A stretch of 64,000 nucleotides of DNA from Podaxis mareebaensis (taxonomy: Eukaryota; Basidiomycota; Agaricomycetes; Agaricales; Agaricaceae): contig JAEUWP010000137.1 of assembly GCA_018524725.1 (NCBI GenBank), positions 1 to 64,000 of the forward strand, written 5' to 3'. The notes below the pieces were generated by a model. The model was not told the origin of the DNA. It saw only the letters and a program-made list of their open reading frames with translations, and made no database searches. A program made the position numbers and the translations under genes. Below, in pieces: positions 35,065 through 45,494 of the stretch; the first letter of the stretch is position 1; each line of letters opens with the position of its first letter.

Positions 35065-38000
35065 TCAACTCTCTTTGGGACCGTTCAACAACTTATCGTA
35101 TCTTTCTACAACTTCCAAGTGATGTCGGGTGTAGAATTCATCCCAATTAGCTGCTGATTTACACTTGACCTAAACATAAAAGTTAACGACTTGACTTCAA
35201 GAAACAGAGAGGTGCAAGATACCTTTTGTTCCAATCTGGCCCAGACTTGTTCCTCTGGCTCGTCCCCTGAATCTCCACCATCCAAAAAGAATTGAACCAC
35301 AACTTGCATGTCTTCCTCCTCAGCTGGCGTTAACTTCAACCCATCCTGTTTCTCCCCGTTGGCGCTCGCTATGTTGGTAGGTGCTTCAACCCTTTGAGTA
35401 GGCTCATCAACCTCCATGGACATAGGCGCACGGGAATCCCTTTCGTTCTTATTCCCGCTCACCACCTCTTCTTTCCTTACCCCCTTCGCGTCTTCCATTA
35501 TATGATCCTGATCTCGTTCCTGATCTTTTTCGTTCTCATTTTCTTGTTCCTGTTCTAGCTGCATCTTCCTCTGTTGCTCCTCTTCCCACCAACTCTTCTC
35601 CTTCCGGTGCGCAATCCCACCTCTCTTCCTTGCTTCTTCGTACTGAGTCCGGAATCCCATAGTCAAAAACGTGCTCCACGAGTTCGGCGGATGGTGTCCA
35701 AGCTAGCAAAAAGAAAGCATGTCAACCTCATGCAATTGATTTAACACATCCCAAAAATCCACACCTTATTATGCAAAGCCCTCGAAACCGCAGTCTGGGA
35801 CATATCCGGATCCCGCTTGAACAACACAAAAAGATATTTCTCAGTCCAATCTTTCTCTTCCTGGGTATATGAATATCCCTGCATCGTTTTCTCTACTCGC
35901 GTAGGTGGTGTCGGCGACCGATCTCTTGGGTAATAACTAGCCTTTTTCTTGGTTTTCGTAGCAGTAGACGATGACGCTGACGCCGAGGTGGAGGTCGAAG
36001 CTGCCGCCATCGGGGGTTTTTTGACCGACGATGTTGAAGATACTGGGACTTTCCCCTTTTCCGTTCCCTTTTCCTTCCCCTTTAACAGTGTCTGATCGGA
36101 GGACTTCGGTTTGGGTGTAGCCGAAGTACCCTTCTTCACCGTTGTTGGAGTTGGGGGAATAGGGACGGGCGGAGGTGGTGGTGGATCTTCTGGTGTTCCA
36201 GACCTTGCAACATACTTGTACATTTCAGCCTTCTCCTTTGCCTTTCTCTCCGCCCGTTTCGCATTCTTTGCTAACCGCCTCGTCTCAGCCTCCGCGGCAC
36301 TGCTATACGTGGGCTTTCTCTTCTTCAGATTCTGTTTCGTATTGAAGAGATAATTCTCAAGGTTTTCGGGTATGCTACCTTGATTGACGGCGTCGAGCAC
36401 AAAGTGGAAGGATACAGCTGGCGTGTGGGTTATGTGTGCATTGTTTAGGAGTTCTTTGAATGTTGTTGAACGGGAGTAGAGCACTGCGTAATCTGCGGTT
36501 GAGATCTCGCTGGTCAAGACACCACCATTTTTCTGCATAGAACAGGCCGTTCAGAACCCCGCATACATGTGAAATACCGGAATACACACCTTGATCGCCC
36601 GTACCACCTCCAGTCTATCCTTCAAATCCACTTGCACGAAGAACTGCGTCGGCTTTCCATTGCTGACGAACAACTTGTCCGTTGAATCAGTACTCGTGCT
36701 AGGCTTTGGCACCTGACTTGGACTTTCATGGGGATTACGTGCGGGCGTAGTATACTGCAGGCTCGCCTTCCTCGCCTTCCTCTCCTCTTTCCCCCCTTTT
36801 CGTTTTTGCTTCTCCTCCACCTTTTTCTTTTTCACCAAACTTGCCAACGGAGGTTCATCGTCATCCTCCTCCTCCTCCACATCTTCAGACACCGGCAATT
36901 CGTCAGTCCCGTCATGTTCCACGCCATCCGATTCTCGCTTCCGTTTTATCGAAGGCTGCAAGGGTGAAGGCGAATGCGGTGCCGGGACAGGCAAGGATAA
37001 CCTCGGCGACTCCGTAGCTCCTCTGCTGCCACTTGCTGCATATGATCCTTCCCGCACGGCAGTCCCACTCCCAGAGCTCCCAGAGGTCGATTGCGCCAAT
37101 CCTTGCTGCTGCTGCTGCATATGCGGGGGTATTGTGCCCGGAAACATCGGCCATTGGCCCATAGGCATTCCTCCAGGTATCGCACCATACATCTTCATGA
37201 TATCCATCAAAGCCGTTGCAAAGTTCTCCTGCATCTGTGGCACCATTGGGGGAGGTGATTGAGTAGCAATCGGTGAAGAAGCACCCGCTTGTTGCTGCTG
37301 GGCGAACATAGCAAGCATTTGTGGGGGGAATTGCATCATGTTCATGCCCATGTTAAATGGAGGCACGGCGCCATTTGGCATCGCAAAAGGCATGGTAGGA
37401 AGAGCCTGTTGTTGTTGAGCAAATACCGACATGGGATCCGTCGCTGATGGTGAGAACATTGGCGTCGACTGGGGCTGTGACTGGGGCTGCTGATGCATGC
37501 CTTGTGTGTGTTGCGAGAAATAAGCTGTGGATGTACTTATTCCATCAGGTGCGGGGGGTGTTGATGAAGTGCTGATTGGCGGAAGGGTTTTGTCAATGGA
37601 AAGCCTTTTTGCAGGAGCGTCTGATATCTTGCGCGGTTTTGGCGACATCGCCGGTACAGAGGGGGTTTCAATGGGTGTTTCCCGGGGAGTAGGAAGAGGG
37701 CTTCTTCAAAGACATGAATCCAGGATTCCGAGTGACATTACACGGGGAAGGGTACGCACTTTGACACCACCCCTCCATCATCAACGTTGGCCGTAGGTCG
37801 CAAGATCGGGAGGCCATCGTCATGGGTTAGGCAATCACCCCAATTGTCATCTGCCAATAGAGGCTTCCCAGCAGAAACACATTTTGCAACCCAAGTATAG
37901 CTCAACACGACTTTGTTCTGGTCCTTGCCCCATTCGCGTATAAATTCCTTGCCCTGCCACGAGTCCGCGTCCACCAGAATCACCTGCGCATTTTTTGGAT

Positions 38001-38249
38001 CGCTGCAAATGGTAGCATCGTGTTTCTAAATATTGATGGATGACATGAGTCTGGAGTCTGGGGTTGTCGCGCTTTTCACACCTTCAGGTTCCGGATGAGC
38101 CTTGGGCGGTTGACAATGCCGCCAGCCTCCACGAAGATTTGTACGCGTCGACCATCTGGATGATGGAAGAAGGGAGGCTCGAGGGTAGTTTGTGTCGATG
38201 ATGGTGGAAGACCTGACATATTTTCGGATACAAGCGATGGGTCAGGCAT
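35065..38249 (-). CDS. Rap1-like protein: two BRCT domains and two Myb-like repeats
   Basis: Six exons join in phase: 38249-38082, 38025-37760, 37703-36590, 36532-35765, 35702-35223 and 35169-35065, about 966 residues. The first BRCT is near residues 25-140 (QIFVEAGGIVNRPRLIRNL, VVLSYTWVAKCV). A Gln/Met/Pro-rich region and an acidic-basic region follow. A second BRCT (FFVQVDLKDRLEVVRAIKKNG, SFHFVLDAVNQG) follows these. Two related helical repeats come last: YTQEEKDWTEKYLFVLFKRD, then SRALHNKLGHHPPNSWSTFL, and LTPAEEEDMQVVVQFFLDGG, then NWDEFYTRHHLEVV. The BRCT-Myb order is that of Rap1-type telomere and chromatin proteins. The ATG at 38249 is the first in frame. Confidence 0.72.
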
Positions 38250-38487
38250 GCTTCTGCCCCGTGGTGACGCGACTTGTGTCACACCTATTTATCAAATTCG
38301 TGGACACAACATGCCCAAAGCGGCTACAAGTGGATTTCAACTGCTAATCCCATCTCTCTCACTCTCATTCCATCTCCCCAGTTCAGTGCATGTGTATATG
38401 CATTTGTCATAGCGTGCATATGATCATGGCATGGTGGCAATAAAATTGAACATGATACAGCAAAAAAAATGTACGAAAAACAGCCGC

Positions 38488-39041
38488 TTAACGGTAACTG
38501 TCAGGGAATACACGTCAGATCCACCAAGACATATGCCAGTCATAATTGCCCCATACCTCTTTTGCCTGCGAGCACGCGCACCAGCACCACCGAACTTCTT
38601 GGGCTCCATCCGTCTGGGATCGGCAATGAGGAGGGTACGATCGTATGCCACGAGCTTCTTCTTCAACTCCAGCGAGCTGTAGGCATCAATGTACTTGGCG
38701 TAGTACGCAACGAGGGCCTTGGCGATAGCCTGACGGATAGCATAGACCTGCGATGTGTGTCCACCACCCTTCACCCGCACACGAATATCAAGGACTCCGA
38801 AGGCGTCCTCGCCAGCGACCAAAACGGGCTCGTAGACCTTGAGGCGGAGGATCTCAGGCTGAACGAGATGGATAGGAGAACCGTTGATGCGGATGAGACC
38901 ACGACCCTCTTTTGCGTGGGCGACTGCGGTAGCAGTCTATATAGATATCGAGCACACGTTAATCTTCGCTTTCGTCGTTGCACGGGAATGACATGCCTTC
39001 TTTTTACCAAACGTCTGAACGGCCTTAACTTGTGATGCCAT
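38488..39041 (-). CDS. RPS16: 40S ribosomal protein S16 (uS9)
   Basis: Three exons, 39041-38997, 38936-38557 and 38497-38488, give about 144 residues, the usual size. Sequence [15 protein letters not shown], then [40 protein letters not shown] and the C-terminal Arg-rich RARRQKSYR tail that reaches the ribosomal P site. The first intron begins GCATGT, so it is a GC-AG intron; the phase and conserved protein sequence leave no GT alternative. The last exon codes only for the end of the SYR tail. The gene diverges from mitochondrial ribosomal protein L4. Confidence 0.96.
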
Positions 39042-39313
39042 TTTGTGGGGAGCCGACTGTGGGCAAGCTAGGGCACCTAAGCACTGGCCAGAAGGAGCAA
39101 CATAGAGAGTACATACCTTGTTCTTGAGGTCGTCGAGGCCGGCGTCGATAATATTCCACTAAGGGCAGGGATTGGGTGGCTTGGGGCAGCTAGGTAGTTC
39201 TTTCGGAAAATGCCGATTGGCCGAAGCTGACTAAGCATTGATTTTCCTCCGGGTTCACTGTTCCGGTTCGGGTATTCCGTTCTCAGCTGACCGCGAACGT
39301 GCACCACGTCGCT
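39042..39313. promoter_or_regulatory. Divergent promoter of a cytoplasmic and a mitochondrial ribosomal-protein gene
   Basis: About 270 bp separate the RPS16 and MRPL4 start codons. I see no TATA box and no motif I can name with confidence. The shared region suggests coordinated expression, which is an inference from layout only. Confidence 0.4.
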
Positions 39314-40271
39314 ATGTTCGCAAGGACTTTAGCAAACGTATGTGTCGTTCTGAATTCCAAATGTCTATGCTGACTTCTACTTTCCAGACCTCACGGCTTA
39401 TCTCTCATAACCTTGCGCCAACGTCGCGAACGACAGTTGCCCGTCTGTCAACGGCAACTGAAACTGTTGCGTCAACGTCTACTCCACCACCCTCTCCCCC
39501 CGAAGGTGAGCTTTACTACTTATTTACCGCCTAGCTTTTGACAACAGCCATCTTCCAGCTACACCACTTTCACGTCCTATCATCCTCTCCCTCACACAAC
39601 CCCTCCGCCGTAAACCTTCCGATCCAAAACACGACCAACATGTCGTCTCTCTCGACCCCACAGTTTTCGACCACCCCATCCGCCGTGACATCCTCCACCT
39701 CTGCGTAACACATTACCGTGACTCCCTCCGCCAAGGCTCTGCCAATACCAAAACGCGTGGCGAGGTCGCCGGTTCAGGTCGTAAAATTCGTCCTCAGAAA
39801 GGTTCCGGCAGAGCCCGTCTTGGCGATGCTCAATCCCCCATGCTTGTCGGTGGTGGTGTCGCCTTTGGCCCCAAGCCCCGCGACTTCAGCACCAAGCTGC
39901 CTAGGAAGGTTATCCAGATGGGCATGCGTGTTGCGCTTAGTGCTAGGATGCGGGAGAACAGGTTGGGTGTGATGACGAGTATGGATTGGCCTTGCGCGAA
40001 GACTGGGCCTTTGTCGAGGAAGATCGATGAGCTCGGCCTCAGGAAGACACTATTCATTACCGGAGAGGAGACTGCGCCGGTTGGGCTTTCAAGAGCCATT
40101 GCCAACATACCTTCGGTCAAACTGGTCACTGCCAAGGACGCTAACGTGTACGAAATCCTATATTGGCCGCGAGTTGTTCTGGATGTGAAGGCCGTTGAGT
40201 ACTTTGAGCAAACGTTAAAGAAGGAGGTCCCTCTGCTTCCACTGCCCCTCCTCGAGTCGAATGCTGCTTAA
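39314..40271 (+). CDS. MRPL4: Mitochondrial large-subunit ribosomal protein L4 (uL4m)
   Basis: Three exons, 39314-39337, 39388-39505 and 39559-40271, encode about 284 residues. An N-terminal Ser/Thr/Arg-rich presequence (TSRTTVARLSTATE) is suited to mitochondrial import. The uL4 fold is marked by the RGEVAGSGRKIRPQKGSGRA loop, followed by GDAQSPMLVGGGVAFGPKPR and KVIQMGMRVALSARMREN. The later KLVTAKDANVYEILYWPRVV is also typical. It lines the exit tunnel of the mitoribosome. The long third exon crosses a region where several other frames are open, but only this one carries the family motifs. Confidence 0.94.
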
Positions 40272-41267
40272 TCTATTGTACTTATTCGGGTACCTTTGGT
40301 AATTGACGATGCTAATTAGATTCGGTATTGTGAACCAGCTGGCCCCTGTCACTTTCCCCGCCAAGATGCACTGAAAGGAAACACGCCACATCACGTAAAG
40401 ATGGCTTTTCATGACGAAGGTGACGGCTCGATCGACACGTTGGATTGAGTTGGAAATCTGCAGTGTAGGTAACAGCATGGGTGCCCCACTCCCTTGTCTA
40501 CTCATAGTCCACTCAATCTTAATACTCTCCCAATTTTGAATCAACCAATCACTCAGCACCTTACACTGACCTTAAAATAGACTTAGAAACCTGGTGGGAA
40601 TTGACTTCTGGTGCAGGGATTGAACCAGATCAGACTACTGATTTTATCTCTATGACAGCCATCAGTTACTGTTTCAATTTCTCCTCTAGCATCAAATTGG
40701 AACATATTCTTTCAATGATTATGAATGATGACAGATGTTGGTTGCATTTTATGAGACAATAAATAGATTCAAAACTGGCCCCCCTTATTATTTTTGAATC
40801 TGGTCCTGGGTCATCCCTTGGTGTCAATGTTGAACTTCTTTGAATGTTCTATCAGATGCTCTAGACTTCATATATGTTTTGTATCTAATTATGGAATATG
40901 CCCTTTTCTAGGGATCATTGCAGAATGTCTATTTTTAGATTAAGGCTGTTTGCATTGTCCCTATTATGTTCTACAAAGGACTTGTAGTATATGTGTACTT
41001 GCTCATGGACCATCTGTATTTTGTATATAAGGGCTGTACATTCACCTCAATAAATTAAGTCTTCACTGAAGCACCTCCGCACTCTAAGCTCTACTCATTG
41101 TAAGTCTTAGATACAAGCTCTAGTAGTTAGACAAACCACTGCACATGTAGTGCTGAGATAGCACACATGTTGTAATTCCATTATCAACAGTCAATTGGGC
41201 CTCACTTCAGGTCCAGATCAGAATCCCTTGGTGTCGTCGTGTCGTCGGACCTCACTTCAGGTCCAGA
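40272..41267. mobile_element. AT-rich transposon-like block with candidate LTR
   Basis: About 1 kb of distinctly AT-rich sequence lies between MRPL4 and the NACHT relic. A 453-bp segment (40737-41189) starts TGTTG and ends CAACA, has TATATAAG near 41030 and AATAAA near 41052, and so resembles a long terminal repeat. No target-site duplication flanks it. A pol-III B-box-like GGTTCAATCC lies on the minus strand at 40617-40626. Directly repeated 24-mers at 41200-41223 and 41250-41273 end in an 11-A tract. No transposon protein is encoded, so the element type is unproven. Confidence 0.5.
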
Positions 41268-41273
41268 TCAGAA
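41200..41273. repeat. Two 24-bp direct repeats, each able to form a short hairpin
   Basis: The sequence CCTCACTTCAGGTCCAGATC plus AGAA occurs at 41200-41223 and again at 41250-41273, with a 50-bp period. The second copy carries the full inverted pair GGACCT/AGGTCC. A 13-mer ATCCCTTGGTGTC between the copies also occurs at 40813-40825 in the upstream AT-rich block. Eleven adenines follow at 41272-41282. Confidence 0.8.
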
Positions 41274-42186
41274 AAAAAAAAATAGAGCTGTGCTAGTGAC
41301 TATTTCTGTACTGCATGTGGCAATGTCCAACTGAAGGGTAACACTACCTCGATGCTGGATCAAGGCTGCAGTGTAGACTCTCCCATCGCCATCTACACTG
41401 CTAAGCCTGTTGGAATGATCAATCCTCCAGCACGATTCCGTCAATGACTCCCACCCCATCAACCTTGTTTCGAGCCGGTGGTCCCGTTCACCGAAAATCG
41501 CCCACCGAAACCCAAACTCTCCTGCTGACTCCAAAATAATCCGAATGATTTCACATCGAGCTTCCACCTCCTGACATTCATCGATCCCTTCCACAATGAT
41601 TAATCTCCGTCGCCCTAAGTCAACCCCTTGTGCCAGAAGTTCCCTAAATGGTGTAACAATGAGCTCTCGGAACTGCACCTTCAGTGATTTCGAAACGAGG
41701 GCGGGGTTCCGACGAAGTCTAGCATCCAACAGAGCGGCATAAGGGGGAATGTGAATGGACAACTGGTCGGCGAGTGTAGTGAAAAATCGTCGAGGATCAT
41801 CTATCCCATGAGCCCTAGAAAAGAAGAATGTTGCAGCCACTTGATCTTCGAGCTTTTCCGTGCATATCTGGGCCAATGTCGACTTGGGCCTATTCAGCCA
41901 CATCACCGAGAACGGAGTATCCTCCTGAAGACCCCATGCAGTGAACTTGTCAACAAACTCTTCATCCTGTGCCTTTGGGATGGAGTATAAAGCGGATTCA
42001 CGGACTGCAGAATCGTACGAGGCACCAGGAAGCGAGGCATCATGGAGAGTCCTGAGCCCTTTACATTCATCAGCACCACGCAATATGCCTGAGATGGATG
42101 CTCTCACCACCTCCTTCGCCCTCATTTCGGTCCACCAGGGAGCAATGGTTAAAAACAAGATTACTGGCATTTGAGAGGATTGCCAT
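41268..42186 (-). pseudogene. Truncated NACHT-domain (NLR-like) NTPase relic
   Basis: The frame encodes the agaric NACHT pattern VMWLN, KSTLAQICTEKLEDQVAATF, FFSRAHGIDDPRRFFTTLA, and Walker B LIIVEGIDEC. Between WLN and KST the usual GPAGVG is reduced to RP, so the glycines of Walker A are missing while the rest aligns. The C-terminal part (WHTH/STAND or repeat domains) is absent: the frame runs into the poly-T complement of the A-tract at 41272-41282 and stops. The N-terminal MAILSNASNLVFNHCSLVD at 42186 belongs to another frame; a 19-nt GTGAG-to-CAG gap or a frameshift would be needed to join it. The family is linked to non-self recognition in fungi. Confidence 0.7.
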
Positions 42187-42389
42187 GCAGGGAGGTCGGG
42201 GTCCAATAGGGAGCAGGTTTGGGTAGTGAAGGTTGTGTTCTGAAAGGACCAGCGAATGGTATCCAATGCTGTTGAAAGGCTGTTCGAATGCTGTTGAGTT
42301 CGCCAGCCCCATCATACAAACGCTTGGTATTGGCACCCCATCAGGAGACAACGGTTGCATGATATCTGACTCTAAAAAATGTCGAATTG

Positions 42390-43859
42390 CTACCAAGTGA
42401 TGCGACGCTCGTCTTTAAAAAGTTCAGGAACATCTCCTCCTCTTTCCCTGATATCATCCCATATACTACGAGGTTTATCAGAATAAACCACAGTCAACCG
42501 AGTCCCGCAACACTCGACAAACGATGTGACCACATCCGAAGCCAAAGCCAGCTTTGGCAGATAAACAGTAACCGGTCCATCTAGCATTGCCAAAACTCCG
42601 CCTAACCAGCCACACACCTCTTCTGAGATCGTCAGTTGGTCATCTCCATCTGTCCACCTGCCAGAATAATGCACCGTAGTCGACCTCGTCTCCATGAACT
42701 TCGAGACTTGATCGTTCGGTGCCTGTACCCTATCGCACCACCATTCCAAATCTACAGCTTTGGTGAATGGATCGAGACGGGGCAGCCAGTTGGGGATGAA
42801 GCTAGGAGTAAAAACCGTAGGGGTCCAGCACCACCCTGCTCCCCGGAGCCTGACTTTCTCGAGTTGGGAGGATGGACCGTTCCAAGCCTGGACGGTCAAT
42901 GGGTGGAAGTGACCGAGGCTACCGAGTGGTGTGATAGAAAGCGGACTCGCGTATGGCAAATTGGCGTCAAGGACTTTGAGATTTGGTAGATGGAAAACGG
43001 GAAGGAAACATGGGCAGTGTCGAATGTCGTTCAGTAGTGGGATTGTGACTGAGAAGTATTGTAGGGATGGGATTTCAATCAAGTCCAGGATCTGGAATGT
43101 GTGGAGTTCGTGCACGTACATTAAGTCTCGGGACACGTATGGGGTGCGGAATTCAAGGTAGAGGGTTTGTAGGTTTCGCGTCGAGCTGAAGAGCATGCGA
43201 TAATCCGCCAGACTGAGGTAAGCATCCCAGAGTTCGAGGGTAGTGAGAGAGGAGAGATTGGTGGGGAATACGTATATGCATTTTCCTGGACTTGCCATGT
43301 GTCTGAGGTTCGGAGCTTCTAGAAAGGTGGACCGAAAGTCTGATAGACTAGAGTTATACTCGAATCTATGTGGGAAGTGGATGTAAACTGAATGCAAGTT
43401 GCTTGCGGTAAGACCTGCAAGGCCGGATAACAGTGGTTTTAAACTCGCAAGTGAGTTGAGATAGAGTCCGAGGCCCTGCAAACGATGGATGTGATTTGCG
43501 ATAGCTTGTATCTGAAGTTCAACTTGATGCCTCCCCGCTTGTAGTAGATCAGGGGCTACCCGCAAGTCCATCAGGACGCAGCAAGGTAGCGGGGACGATT
43601 TCTGAAGATAAGGCTCAGGGTGAAATTGGTCGATTGGAGTGAAGGTGGCCTTGGTCCAGAGCGGCAGCATGTCGGTGAACGCGTTCCTCCAGTATCGACA
43701 CACCGCGGAGAAAACGACGAGAGGATGCTTTCCAAAACATTCTGGTTCCCAGTCAGCTGCAACAAGGTGATAGAGTTCGATCAGGATGTCCAGAGGGATT
43801 TCGGTCGCCATTCGGTGTAGCCCTGTTGCGAAGTAAGCACATACATCTGTGCGTAACAT
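42390..43859 (-). CDS. F-box protein, Agaricomycete family
   Basis: A single-exon gene. The ATG at 43859 gives 489 residues; a second ATG at 43811 (MATEIPLDILIELYHLV) starts directly at the F-box and may be the true start. The F-box shows IPLDILIELYHLV and VFSAVCRYWRNAFTDMLPLWT. The body contains leucine-rich-like segments (LTTLELWDAYLSL, RNLQTLYLEF, LPNLKVLDANL) and the WNGPSSQLEKVRLRGAG closing motif shared with the gene at 15667. The frame is intact, unlike the pseudogene at 29774-31253. Probably an SCF substrate receptor; the substrate is unknown. Confidence 0.85.
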   Translation of the reverse strand: MLRTDVCAYFATGLHRMATEIPLDILIELYHLVAADWEPECFGKHPLVVFSAVCRYWRNAFTDMLPLWTKATFTPIDQFHPEPYLQKSSPLPCCVLMDLRVAPDLLQAGRHQVELQIQAIANHIHRLQGLGLYLNSLASLKPLLSGLAGLTASNLHSVYIHFPHRFEYNSSLSDFRSTFLEAPNLRHMASPGKCIYVFPTNLSSLTTLELWDAYLSLADYRMLFSSTRNLQTLYLEFRTPYVSRDLMYVHELHTFQILDLIEIPSLQYFSVTIPLLNDIRHCPCFLPVFHLPNLKVLDANLPYASPLSITPLGSLGHFHPLTVQAWNGPSSQLEKVRLRGAGWCWTPTVFTPSFIPNWLPRLDPFTKAVDLEWWCDRVQAPNDQVSKFMETRSTTVHYSGRWTDGDDQLTISEEVCGWLGGVLAMLDGPVTVYLPKLALASDVVTSFVECCGTRLTVVYSDKPRSIWDDIRERGGDVPELFKDERRITW

Positions 43860-44226
43860 TTGGGAACTTGCCGGCGTTTTCAGAGCAGGGGATAACTTTG
43901 ATGGATGTTGACGTGAGCCGCTAGGGTAAAGAAAGGGGTTGTTTGTCAAGATCAGGAAAGCAAAGGATCCGCGCCTAACAGGATCATGACACCAAGTCGG
44001 GCGGTTGCATCATTTATGTACTTGCATGGGTTGGCCCTAAAACAAAATACAGAACAAGAGAAACTGGGCCCGCCTAGAGTATCGGTACGGCATCCTCCTA
44101 GACGAGGAACATATACCAATTCATAACCTTGATGGAAAACACGCCACTTACCATTAGAAATGTCTGAACTTGGCAGCATGCTATTGCGGACCGCTGTTGG
44201 CCGAGGTGTATAAATAAGTACTTGGC
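43860..44226. promoter_or_regulatory. Divergent upstream region, F-box / SNAPC1-like gene
   Basis: A 367-bp region between divergent starts. TATAAATA at 44209-44216 lies only about 11 bp before the SNAPC1-like ATG, closer than expected if it sets the transcription start. No other element is clear. Confidence 0.4.
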
Positions 44227-45350
44227 ATGCAACCAGCACCTTCTCCGTCTGCTGGCCGGGGGGACGTCGTCTTGCAACCTGCATACTTTACATCTGTGCT
44301 ATATGTTCAAGCTCTCAGAGACGATATCTCGACTTTGACAGACCTATACCGAGACCGGTACTTCAAACGCGATCCCACTACATCCCCTTTTGTAGTGTTC
44401 AAGCAGCTATGGACGTCAGAGGGCTGGAGTTGGCTTCACTTCAGGATTTTCGATGATCGTACTCGGGAGGCGTTTTTGCTTGTGACTATGAGGCTTTTTC
44501 TTGGTGCGGTGTCTCTGGTACTAGCATGGTGGAATTTCTCTCAAGGATGTCTAGAACGAATTATTGATGGCGATCCTGTAGCTCGAGTTGTCGGGCTCTT
44601 CGGCGTGTATGTCTTTTACTATACACAACCTGACAGTGCTGCGCCGAAGCTTCGCCGAGTCAATCACATTCCGATTCCTATAGGTGTGTCCTACGAATTT
44701 AAAGAGGGGTGTAACTAAGGCCAGCAGATCATTTCGGGTCTCTAACCAATCTTTCTGATACTTTATCTTCTCTGGAGCTCGCGCCCTTGCGAGAACCAGT
44801 CCTTTATATTACTTCTACCATGGTTTGGGATGGTATATTCTACATTCTCCCGTCTTCGGACTTGGGTCCAGAGAACCCGCGACATCTTCCTCGAGAGATA
44901 CTTATCGACGGCTCGTCAACGCTTCCAGAACTGGACTCCGAGGCGCCGAGAAAAAAAGGACGACCTTCGCGACGAGACAAAGCTAAAAAAGCTAGAGTTG
45001 CGCTTGAGACTTTGAATAGCTGGCTTGACTCGACATCCAGCAGTCCTTCAAGCGTATCTAATGATATTCCAATACCGCAGAGGGATCTCGCCCAGTACCA
45101 GATGGATAAGGCGGAGTTGATCGCAGCGCTGAGGGATTCTGGCGATCAGGATGCAGTAACAAAAGCCAACATGCTAATTTTAGAACGGCTGCGGGAAGCT
45201 CAGGCTGCTGAGACTGAGAGTGACGGACAGGGAGGTCGTAGATTTGGGGGTGTGGAGCGAGTGGAGAGAGCGGTGCAGGAGCTGGGCAACGGGAGGGAAG
45301 GCGGGAGTGGAGTGCTTGGGTTGCTGGAAGGATGGGGTATGGCGGAATGA
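44227..45350 (+). CDS. SNAPc subunit 1-like protein (snRNA transcription)
   Basis: Two exons, 44227-44683 and 44725-45350, encode about 360 residues. The N-terminal half follows the SNAPC1/SNAP43 pattern: ALRDDISTLTDLYRDRYF, VVFKQLWTSEGWSWLHF, then a helical LVTMRLFLGAVSL and VVGLFGVYVFYYTQP, followed by LYITSTMVWDGIFYIL. The C-terminal half is charged and low-complexity with a basic RKKGRPSRRDKAKKA stretch. SNAPc binds the proximal sequence element of snRNA genes for Pol II and Pol III transcription. The assignment rests on pattern only; an unrelated helical protein is possible. Confidence 0.6.
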
Positions 45351-45494
45351 TGGAGGGGTGGTGAATTGTTGTTCGCAGGGTGATTGTTGTTCTCAGGCAA
45401 AGTCCGGTGTCAGACATGTGCGCTTGTAAGGGTGGGACTACAACTTTCATCACAACCATTTTGTTCTCCTCCCTCCTTAGAGTCTGTCTTTATC

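Noticed and set aside
40600..40680. tRNA-like B-box (GGTTCAATCC) on the minus strand
   Set aside because: The T-stem has two mismatches and no A-box or cloverleaf is found; at most a decayed SINE-type promoter.
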